From Chitinophagaceae bacterium (GTDB lineage Bacteria > Bacteroidota > Bacteroidia > Chitinophagales > Chitinophagaceae), in NCBI GenBank assembly GCA_016715365.1, contig JADKAM010000001.1, positions 1,054,001 to 1,118,000 of the forward strand: a stretch of DNA of 64,000 bases, read 5' to 3'. Under the pieces are notes generated by a model. It was not told the origin of the DNA, made no database searches, and saw nothing but the letters and a program-made list of their open reading frames with translations. Shown in pieces: positions 1 through 8,015 of the stretch. Position numbers and translations under genes: made by a program. Position 1 is the first letter of the stretch. Each line of letters begins with the position of its first letter.

Positions 1-31
1 CTCATGGTTGGTTTATTGGTTTAAAAGTTAA

Positions 32-943
32 TTAGTTTGTTGGTTGATTGGCTGTCAAAGTTCTGAAAATATCTTCTAAACTCCCCGCTGTTTCGCTCTG
101 TAATGAAATAATATTCAGATTTTTTTTGAGGCTGATCTCCATTAGCCTTCTTCTTAAAGCATCTGCATCATCTGTTTTAAACAGCCAGGTATTGGCATTT
201 ACCTGTGTAATATTTTCAATTCCTTCAAAAAAGTCTTCCTGCACTACTTCTTTTATTTCCAGTTTTAATTCATTAAAATGTTTTTTGCCCAGGAGGTTTT
301 CCAGTAAATCATCTGCCACAATCTTTCCTTTATTGATAATGATTACCCGGTCGCAAATGGCTTGAACTTCCTGCAAAATATGTGAGGAGAAGAGTACTGT
401 TTTATCGGCTCCCAGTTTTTTTATCAGCTCCCTTATTTCTATTATCTGGTTGGGGTCAAGACCGGTTGTGGGTTCATCTAAGATCAATACTTCAGGGTCG
501 TGTATTAAAGCGGCGGCCAAACCAACACGTTGTTTATAGCCTTTGCTTAACTGCCCTATTTTTTTGTTTGCTTCCAAAGTTAATCCAACCGTTTTTATCA
601 CGGCTTCAATCTTTTCTTTTTTGTTTTTTACGGTGTGAATATTGGTAACAAAATCTAAATATTCCCGCACATACATATCATAATACAAAGGATTGGCTTC
701 GGGTAAATAGCCGATCTTCTTTTTTGTTTCATTGCTGTTTTCTGTAACAGGTATGCCGCAAACTGTTGCAGAACCTGTACTTGCAGTTAAATAACCTGTA
801 ATGATCTTCATGGTGGTTGATTTGCCTGCACCATTTGGTCCCAGGAAGCCAACAATTTCTCCTTTATTTACAGTAAAAGAAATATCATCAACCGCTTTTT
901 GAGCGCCGTACATTTTAGAAAGATGATTAACCGTAATAGACAT
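32..943 (-). CDS. gldA: GldA-like ABC transporter ATP-binding protein
   Basis: A 303-residue cytoplasmic ATPase that would power an ABC-2 type transporter. Seen: Walker A GPNGAGKST (residues 35-43), signature LSKGYKQR (132-139), Walker B LILDEP (153-158) and the switch histidine in SSHIL. The stretch around residues 79-95 (YLPEANPLYYDMYVREYL) resembles GldA, the ATPase of the gliding-motility transporter GldAFG of Bacteroidota. In gliding bacteria GldA works with membrane partners GldF and GldG; these are not visible because the gene ends 31 bases from the window edge. Many non-gliding Bacteroidota carry the same ATPase family for other exporters, so the family is firm and the motility role is not. 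It is transcribed away from the speD cluster. Confidence 0.8.
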   Translation of the reverse strand: MSITVNHLSKMYGAQKAVDDISFTVNKGEIVGFLGPNGAGKSTTMKIITGYLTASTGSATVCGIPVTENSNETKKKIGYLPEANPLYYDMYVREYLDFVTNIHTVKNKKEKIEAVIKTVGLTLEANKKIGQLSKGYKQRVGLAAALIHDPEVLILDEPTTGLDPNQIIEIRELIKKLGADKTVLFSSHILQEVQAICDRVIIINKGKIVADDLLENLLGKKHFNELKLEIKEVVQEDFFEGIENITQVNANTWLFKTDDADALRRRLMEISLKKNLNIISLQSETAGSLEDIFRTLTANQPTN

Positions 944-1084
944 GTAAGACTAAATTACCTGACAACAGGATTGTTCAAGAGCTGTTATAGCTTTTTATGA
1001 TTGTAAAAGTACAAAATATAATCCTTGAAAAACATTGTAAAAAACCATTATAAAGTTACAGGAGATTATCTATTTTTACTTTAC

Positions 1085-1438
1085 ATGGAATATAAACCTG
1101 GTAAACACCTTATTGCCTCCCTACGTTCTCACCAGGACCGTACGCTTGATAATTATAACGGGTTTAATGACCTGGTAGACAAAATGGTTGCAGCATATAA
1201 GCTGGTTAAACTGGGCGAAGTGTATCATAATTTTACTCCCGGGGGCTTTACGGCTGTTATTTGTTTAAGCGAAAGCCATATTTCAGTTCATACCTGGCCC
1301 GAACACGGGCTGGTAAACCTGGATGTGTATTTAAGTAATTTTCAACAAAATAATGATCATACAGTCCAGGCAATTTTTGACAGCATCACTGCTTATTTTG
1401 AAGCTTCTGTTTTATCTGTACAAACATTAACGCGTTAG
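1085..1438 (+). CDS. speD: SpeD-family pyruvoyl decarboxylase (S-adenosylmethionine decarboxylase homologue)
   Basis: A small class 1B AdoMet decarboxylase homologue. The family makes decarboxylated AdoMet, the aminopropyl donor for spermidine, and cleaves itself to form a pyruvoyl group. Seen: the hallmark SESHISVHTWPE at residues 62-73; Ser64 would be the self-cleavage and pyruvoyl residue and His69 the processing histidine. I chose the ATG at 1085 (117 residues, normal family length) over an upstream in-frame start at 1025, which would add 20 unsupported residues. Odd: the position corresponding to the catalytic Cys of the Thermotoga enzyme (20 residues after the pyruvoyl Ser) is Ser84, so the substrate could differ (ornithine or arginine have been reported for some SpeD homologues). 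The stop overlaps the next gene's GTG start, which implies translational coupling. Confidence 0.85.
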   Translation: MEYKPGKHLIASLRSHQDRTLDNYNGFNDLVDKMVAAYKLVKLGEVYHNFTPGGFTAVICLSESHISVHTWPEHGLVNLDVYLSNFQQNNDHTVQAIFDSITAYFEASVLSVQTLTR

Positions 1439-3345
1439 TGAATAATATCCGCACCATATTAGAATGCCCCAAATGTGCCACCCTGGTTGCATTTGAATAT
1501 GCATCATCCAATATTAAGGAATGTACCTGCGGCAGCGTAGTGCAAAGAATCAATTTCTCCAACGGTTCGGTACAGGAATTAAAAGTGGAACCTGCTTTAA
1601 ATACCGTTACAGTAAAAGGCTACTACATTAAACCCGGTACCACCGGCGAGTGGGATAAAAAACAATTTAAAGTATTGGGTAAAATGGGGGTTTGGTTTGA
1701 GGAATCTTTTTTCAGCTACTGGTTTATTGTTTTTAATGGCGGTGAAACAGGATTCCTGGCAGAAGGCTATGGTATGTATGCTGTTTTATTACCCGATAAA
1801 ACAGGGATCATAAAAAAAAGCGACCTGGCGAATAATAAAATCGGGCAGGTTACCACGCTGACTAATTACCAGCTTCAAAAAAGAACAGCAGTAATTATTG
1901 GGAGGTAGAAGGCGAGTTGTATTTAGAAAATTTCAGTGCCGGCTTTGAAGTATTTGAGTACGCCAATGAAAAAGGAAACCTGCTTACCATTTTGAATGGG
2001 CTAACCAAGAGGTGAATGCATACCACAACAATCCGGTATCTTTTGAGGCGCTTAATCTTACTAATACCCAGGATAAAAATCCGTTCGGGAAAGAGTTGAA
2101 ATGTCCCAGTTGTTTTAAAGCAATAAAAATTGCAACATACCCTTTGGCACAAAGTTGTGTTTGTGCAGGTTGCGGTACATTCTATGCAATAGAAAATCAT
2201 CAGCCTGATAAAAAAGGAAATAATAAGAATAACCTGTTTGATCCATTACTGGCATTGGGAACTAAAGGTGTGTTGAAAGATGTTGCATACGAAGTGATTG
2301 GCTACACACAAAAGCAGGAACAGACTGCATACAAATCAAAATGGCGTGAGTATGTATTGTTTAACCCTGCATATGGTTTTGCTTTTTTAAGTGAGTACGA
2401 CGGGCATTGGATATTTTTAAAAGAAACGATTTCATGCCCGGTGGTAGTTAATGATAATATCAAAGAGTTTGAGTATGGTAAAAAAACATTCAACCTGTTT
2501 AATTCCTATACGTACAAAGTAGATGAAGCAAAAGGGGAATTTCCTTATAATATTTTTGATAATAAGAGTACACTTGTAAAAGAATACATCTCACCACCGG
2601 AGATCTGGATACGGGAAAAAGATAACCGGGAAGGCATTACCTGGTTTTATGGACAGCATATATCTATAAAGGAAATAACCACTGCATTTACTATCAGCAG
2701 TTCCATTCCCTGGCGTGTAGGTACTGGTGCTGTGCAGCCTACGGGCTATATGGGCATACAAAAATCCATAACCACCGCCTTACTGGCTTTTTTATTATTA
2801 TTGATCATTCACCTGCTGTTTATGTTTAGCAGGCAGGAGAAAGTAATTTTGGATAGAACTTATAATACGGTGGATTCAGCTGATAAGACAACAATAGTTA
2901 CAGAAAAATTTGATCTTACCAGGTGGAGAAGCCATTTAACCTTTGATATATCAGCCCCGTAAATAACAGCTGGTTTGAGTTAAGTGCCACATTGGTGAAT
3001 ACGGTTACCGGGGAAGAGTTCAGCATGCAGAAAGGAGTTGAGTATTATAGTGGTTATACGGATGGAGAGAGCTGGTCGGAGGGAAGTGCATCAGAAACTG
3101 CTTATATAACCAATATTCCTGCAGGTACTTATTTTTTACAAATGGAAGGAACAAGAGAATACACGGCAGCCTACAAAATAAATAATTTTAGTGTAAAGGT
3201 GGTTTACGATGCAGCTCATTACCGAAATTTTTGGTTTGCTGTTTTGCTGGTGCTCATCTGGCCGCTTGTAAATTATCTCATCAGCAGCCAAAGAGAAAAA
3301 AACCGATGGGACAACAGTCCTTTTTCAAATTATAAAACTGAATAA
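1438..3345 (+). CDS. DUF4178-domain membrane protein, interrupted by three indels
   Basis: One gene of about 636 codons that is broken as given. Three open segments (1438-1908, 2012-2962, 2992-3345) join into one protein if one base is added at each of three short homopolymers: the A-run 1877-1882, the T-run 1990-1993 and the C-run 2955-2958. Seen in the joined product: two zinc-ribbon-like Cys pairs (CPKC and CTC near the start; CPSC and CAGC further on), each followed by a beta-rich DUF4178-like stretch with conserved Trp and Gly, then a membrane helix near position 2765-2830, an extracytoplasmic stretch and a second helix near 3220-3285. DUF4178 has no proven activity. It recurs in gene clusters with SpeD, DUF350 and aminopropyltransferases, as here. 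The GTG start overlaps the speD stop. The indels are probably sequence errors. Confidence 0.7.
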
Positions 3346-3357
3346 AATACAGGTAAT

Positions 3358-3531
3358 ATGAAACTTAATTTTTTTAAAAATAACGCTACGCTTTTTCCAT
3401 TGAGGTGGTTTATTATTTGTACTGCTTTGAGTGCTGCGGTGATGATTTATTGCAATGTTACCGGAAAAAGGATGTTCACGTTTTCAAACCAGGAGCAGTG
3501 GAGCAGCAGCGGACCAGGAAGCCATAAATAA
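3358..3531 (+). CDS. Small predicted membrane protein (57 residues)
   Basis: A short reading frame between the DUF4178 and DUF350 genes: ATG at 3358, TAA at 3529-3531. It encodes a charged start (MKLNFFKNNATLFPLRW), one hydrophobic helix of about 19 residues (FIICTALSAAVMIYCNV) and a polar Ser/Gly-rich tail. It sits 12 bases after the previous stop and 11 bases before the next start, the same tight spacing as the rest of the cluster, so translation is plausible. I recognise no family. It could be a small subunit of the neighbouring membrane proteins. Confidence 0.55.
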   Translation: MKLNFFKNNATLFPLRWFIICTALSAAVMIYCNVTGKRMFTFSNQEQWSSSGPGSHK

Positions 3532-3542
3532 AAACTAAATAT

Positions 3543-3746
3543 ATGTCACAGCTAATCATCAACTCTATCCTGTATTCCTTTTTGGGTATTGCTATTCTTG
3601 TAGTGTCTTTTATTTTGCTTGAAATATTAACACCCAAGCATAATTTGCGCAAAGAGATCCTGGAAAATAAAAATGTTGCGCTGGCAATACTTGCCGGTAC
3701 TTTCATGCTGTCGGTTGCTATTATAATCGCATCGGCCATACATTAG
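3543..3746 (+). CDS. DUF350 family membrane protein
   Basis: A 67-residue protein with two membrane helices (about residues 5-28 and 44-66) joined by a short charged loop, LTPKHNLRKEILENKNVALAI. This loop pattern with the N-A-A/L-I start to the second helix is typical of DUF350 (the YjfL family). The function is unknown; DUF350 proteins are known mainly from clusters with polyamine-type enzymes and DUF4178 proteins, which matches this context. The gene lies 11 bases after the small membrane protein and 4 bases before the aminopropyltransferase, so it belongs to one operon. Confidence 0.75.
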   Translation: MSQLIINSILYSFLGIAILVVSFILLEILTPKHNLRKEILENKNVALAILAGTFMLSVAIIIASAIH

Positions 3747-3750
3747 TAAC

Positions 3751-5273
3751 ATGACAAAAAAAGAAACCAGTGCACAGTGGATATTACTGATCGCCGTTTT
3801 TTGTATTGCCACCTGTGGTTTAATTTATGAACTGGTGGCCGGTACACTTGCCAGCTATTTATTGGGAGACAGTGTAACCCAGTTCAGTACCATAATTGGC
3901 ACTTACCTGTTTGCAATGGGTATTGGTTCGTTCCTGTCTAAATATTTCAACAGTGATATTTTAAGATGGTTTATCAGGATTGAATTGCTCATCGGTTTGA
4001 TCGGCGGTTTCAGTTCTGCATTGTTGTTTCTTTTCTTTCCTTTGGTAACTTCTTTCAGAATAATTCTGTACCTGCTGGTATTGGTAACCGGCATTTTAGT
4101 AGGCCTGGAAATTCCATTGCTGATGCGGATACTGAAAGACAAGATAGAATTTAAAGACCTGGTGAGTAAGGTTTTTACTTTTGATTATATCGGTGCTTTG
4201 CTGGCATCTGTTGTTTTTCCGCTCGTGCTTATTCCGCATTTAGGATTAATACGCACATCCTTATTTTTCGGCATTATAAATATTGCCATTGGCTGGTACC
4301 TGGCCTATTATTTTGCGGCACAGATAAAACGGGCTGCTGTAATTAAATTCACAGCTATTCTGTTATTGATTATTGAAGTGGTTGCATTTGTTTTTTCTGA
4401 TAATATTATGTCTTACAGCGAAAGCCTGGCTTACCGTGATAATATAGTGTATGCAACTTCCTCGCCCTATCAAAGGATTGTGATCACAAAAAATAAAAGA
4501 GAATTAAGATTAAATTTAAATGGCAACCTGCAGTTCAGTTCTGCAGATGAATACAGGTATCACGAAGCGCTGGTTCATCCGGCTCTTGCATCCGTTGCCG
4601 ATCTGAAGCATGTATTGGTTTTAGGTGGAGGCGATGGATTGGCTGTGAGAGAAGTATTAAAATACCCTTCTGTAAAAAAAATAAAACTGGTCGACCTGGA
4701 TGCAACCATGACAAAACTTTTTTCATCGCAGGAGATACTGATCAGGCTAAATGGCGCATCACTGCAGAATAAAAAAGTACAAATAATTAATGAAGATGCT
4801 TTTTTATGGCTGAATGCGAATACAGAAAAGTTTGATGCCGTGGTTATCGATTTTCCTGACCCCTCTAATTTTTCAATTGGAAAATTATACAGCACTATGT
4901 TTTATACACTCTTAAAAAAAGTGCTTAATCCCGATGGGGTGGCGGTTGTACAAAGTACTTCTCCTTTTGTGGCACCCAAAAGTTTCTGGTGCATTAATAA
5001 CACGATACAATCCGCAGGTTTTTTACAAAGCCATATCACAATTATGTTCCTTCCTTTGGTGAATGGGGCTACATCATTGCAAGTATTAACCCCAATCTGC
5101 ATTGGTTTACAGCTTATCCTGCCGGTTTAAAATTTTTAAACCAGGCGGTAACGCAGCAAATGTTCATTTTTCCGCAGGACATGCAATACAATAAACCAAT
5201 ACCTGTAAATAAACTCAACAACCAGGTTTTGGTAGGTTACTTTGAAGAAGAGTGGGACAAATATTCAGACTAA
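3751..5273 (+). CDS. Membrane-embedded polyamine aminopropyltransferase (SpeE-like), one indel
   Basis: About 508 residues. The N-terminal half has roughly seven membrane helices (residues 10-220). The C-terminal half is a spermidine-synthase-type methyltransferase fold: LGGGDGLAVRE (from about 291), acidic VDLD at the end of the second strand, and VVIDFPDP as the active-site loop. The family transfers aminopropyl groups from decarboxylated AdoMet to an amine. As given, the frame breaks near 5027-5029. Adding one A there restores PYHNYVPSFGEWGY, a strong SpeE-family motif, and the frame then runs to TAA at 5271-5273. The membrane-fused form next to SpeD, DUF350 and DUF4178 suggests an amine acceptor at the membrane rather than free putrescine. 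That acceptor is unknown. Confidence 0.78.
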
Positions 5274-5275
5274 CA

Positions 5276-6898
5276 ATGAACAGGAAAGAATTTATAAAAA
5301 ATATTTTCGGCGTTGCCGCCATTGCCGGAATAGCAGGTTCCTGCAAAGATCATCGATCAAACAGTATTAAAGGAAGTATAATTGGTGCATCTTCAAATAT
5401 CGGGCATATTATCAGAGATGGAAAAACCACGGACAGCCCTTCGGAAATAATCAAAAAGGATATTGTGATTGTAGGAGGAGGAATCAGTGGTTTATCTGCT
5501 GCCAGGCATTTGCAGGCTAACGGCATTACCAATTTTTTGTTACTCGACCTGGAGAAGGAAGTAGGAGGTAATGCCAAAAGCGGAAAAAATACAATCTCTG
5601 CTTTTCCATGGGGTGCCCACTATATACCGGTACCTAATAATAACCTTACAGAATATCTTGATTTTTTACAGGAGTGTGGAGTTGTAAAAAATATAAACGA
5701 AAATACTTTACCCGAGTATAACGAAGCTTATCTGTGTTTTAACCCGGAGGAGCGCCTGTTTATAAACGGGCAATGGCAGGATGGTTTAATACCTCATTTT
5801 GGTGTGCCGGAAAAAGACACAGCACAGATCAGTGCTTTTTTAAATAAAATGAATGAATACCGGTATGCTGTTGGGGCTGATAAGAAGGAAGCCTTTGCGA
5901 TACCTGTTAATGAATCCAGTAATGACAATGCTTTTACTTTGCTGGATACGCTTACTATGCAGGAGTGGATGCTTACAAATAAATTTACCAGCAGTTACCT
6001 GCATACCTATGTTAACTATTGCACCAGGGATGATTTTGGAACACCGCACAATAAAATAAGTGCCTGGGCTGGCATACATTATTTTGCCGCCAGAAAAGGT
6101 AAAGCTGCCAACGCAACTTACAGCGATGTGCTTACCTGGCCCGAAGGAAATGGATTTTTGGTAAATAAATTGCAAGCCGCAATCTTACCTCAAATAAAAA
6201 CAAGCAGCCTGGTTACAAAAATCACTCCGCAGGCAGACAAAGTTTTGGTAGCATATTTTGATGTAGCTGCAAATAAAAATATCATCATTGAAGCTGCACA
6301 ATGCATTGTAGCCGTACCACAGTTTATAGCCAGCCGGCTGTTGAATGATGATGAAAGAAAAGCAGCAGTAAAAAAAGACTTTCATTATTCACCCTGGATG
6401 GTGGCGAATATTAAAACGAACGAATTAAAACAAAAACCCGGAGCACCCCTTTCATGGGATAATGTAATGTACGGTAGCGATTCTTTGGGATATATAGATG
6501 CCACACACCAGCAGTTACAGGTATATAAAACCAAACGCAACCTCACCTATTATCTGCCTTTGTGTACTAAAGACCCGGTTACTGAAAGAAAACTGGCGCA
6601 AAATAAAACACATGCCGATTGGGTGAAACTTATAATGGATGATCTAAAAAAAGTTCATGCAGATATTGAAACGCAAACCGAAGAGATTAATGTAATGATT
6701 TGGGGGCACGCTATGATACAACCGCTGCCCGGTTATATATCAGGTAAAAGCAGGGCAGTGCTTGCCCGGTCTGTAAATAATAATGTTCATTTTGCACATA
6801 CCGATATTGCCGGCATTTCTATTTTTGAAGAGGCCTTTTACCAGGGACTAAATGCCGCAAAAAAAATAATTCAACAGGGAATAAAAAATAAAGGATGA
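5276..6898 (+). CDS. FAD-dependent amine-oxidase-like lipoprotein
   Basis: 540 residues from the ATG at 5276, chosen over a GTG 24 bases upstream because the ATG gives a proper lipoprotein signal (MNRKEFIKNI, helix, AGSC with Cys23) and starts just after the previous stop. The FAD-binding Rossmann motif DIVIVGGGISGLSAA lies at residues 62-76, with the acidic strand end LLDLEKEVGGNA at 89-100. The C-terminal stretch HFAHTDIAGISIFEEAF plus QGLNAAKKI matches the second FAD contact of flavin amine oxidases. The family oxidises amines, amino acids or carotenoid-like compounds. As a predicted periplasm-facing lipoprotein inside an aminopropyltransferase operon, oxidation of a polyamine-like group is a reasonable guess, not shown. 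The stop overlaps the next start (ATGA). Confidence 0.75.
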   Translation: MNRKEFIKNIFGVAAIAGIAGSCKDHRSNSIKGSIIGASSNIGHIIRDGKTTDSPSEIIKKDIVIVGGGISGLSAARHLQANGITNFLLLDLEKEVGGNAKSGKNTISAFPWGAHYIPVPNNNLTEYLDFLQECGVVKNINENTLPEYNEAYLCFNPEERLFINGQWQDGLIPHFGVPEKDTAQISAFLNKMNEYRYAVGADKKEAFAIPVNESSNDNAFTLLDTLTMQEWMLTNKFTSSYLHTYVNYCTRDDFGTPHNKISAWAGIHYFAARKGKAANATYSDVLTWPEGNGFLVNKLQAAILPQIKTSSLVTKITPQADKVLVAYFDVAANKNIIIEAAQCIVAVPQFIASRLLNDDERKAAVKKDFHYSPWMVANIKTNELKQKPGAPLSWDNVMYGSDSLGYIDATHQQLQVYKTKRNLTYYLPLCTKDPVTERKLAQNKTHADWVKLIMDDLKKVHADIETQTEEINVMIWGHAMIQPLPGYISGKSRAVLARSVNNNVHFAHTDIAGISIFEEAFYQGLNAAKKIIQQGIKNKG

Positions 6899-7981
6899 AG
6901 CCTCAACCGTGGATAGGAAACAGGACAACAGAAGTGCTGTTTATTTTATTGCCGCCATTTGCAAGCCTGTTTATCATCTTTCTTTTTCCGAAACTATTTC
7001 AAAATGTAAAAGAAATGCCCGATGCCGGTTGGGTTATTTTAATATTGCTGATAGACGTGGCTCATGTATATACAACTTTGTTCCGTACATATTTTGATGG
7101 CGATGCATTCCGGAAACAAAAATTCATTTTGTCTGCCATTCCTTTTATTGGTTTTATTGCAGGCGTTATTGCTTACTCAATAAGCAGTGTTTTCTTCTGG
7201 AGGCTGCTGGCTTATGTGGCGGTGTTTCATTTTATTCGCCAGCAGTATGGGTTTATGCGGGTGTACAGCAGGAAAGAAACAGCAGGCTATTACAGCAAAC
7301 TTATTGATAAGATCACCATTTTACTATGCTACCATTTATCCCATCATATACTGGCATTTAAAAGGGCCACGAAATTTTAACTGGTTTACCGATAATGATT
7401 TTGTTTATTTTAATGCAACAGCGCTGTTGTGGGTTTTTACGATATTGTATTTTATTAATATTGCGGTTTTTGCCTGTAAAGAATTTTATCTCTTTGTAAA
7501 GAATAAGGCTATTAATATTCCCAGGCTGGCTGTTATTATTGGTACATTGGTTTCCTGGTATTTCGGTATCATTTATTTTAACGGAGATATGGCTTTTACC
7601 ATTTTGAATGTGGTAAGCCATGGAATTCCCTACATGGCATTGGTGTGGATATACGGTAAGAAAAATTATCAGCTACCTAAAAAAGGAAACCGTTTTCTGC
7701 ATGTTATTTTTAGCAGGTATGGCATTATCTTTTTTCTGCTGCTTATTTTTTTATTTGCTTTTATAGAAGAGGGTTTATGGGATTTTTTGGTTTGGAAAGA
7801 ACATAGCCTGGTCTTTAATTTTAATAGCCTGCCTTCTTTACATGTTAGTGATAAGGCATTAAGTTTTATTGTGCCTTTGCTGGCATTACCGCAAATAACA
7901 CATTATATCCTGGATGGGTTCATCTGGAAAATAAAAGAAGATAATTTTAAATGGAATAATGAAGGGCGGGACAATGCATAA
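6895..7981 (+). CDS. Polytopic membrane protein with membrane histidines, one indel
   Basis: Last gene of the cluster, about 362 residues with eight or so hydrophobic helices. As given it splits into 6895-7380 and an overlapping frame ending at 7981. The frames join at the T-run near 7318-7322 (one surplus T or two missing), giving KLIDKIT followed by YYATIYPIIYWHLKGPRNFN. Histidines sit at helix ends in short motifs: DVAHVYTTLFRTYFDGD (His57), AVFHFIRQQYGF (His112), VSHGIPYMALV and LPQITHYILDGFIWK. Such spacing occurs in metal-binding membrane oxygenases and desaturases, but I cannot assign the family. It starts in a 4-base overlap with the amine-oxidase-like gene, so the products are probably coupled. 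Confidence 0.65.
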
Positions 7982-8014
7982 AAAAACCGGGCTTTTGCCC
8001 GGTTTTTTATGCAT
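7974..8014. terminator. Bidirectional terminator between convergent genes
   Basis: A long inverted repeat with a GC-rich core (CCGGGC, loop TTTT, GCCCGG) flanked by A-runs and T-runs and by ATGCAT ends. It lies between the ends of the plus-strand membrane-protein gene and the minus-strand ricT-like gene and has T-runs on both strands, so it can stop transcription both ways. It overlaps the stop codon of the left gene. Confidence 0.85.
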
Positions 8015-8015
8015 C

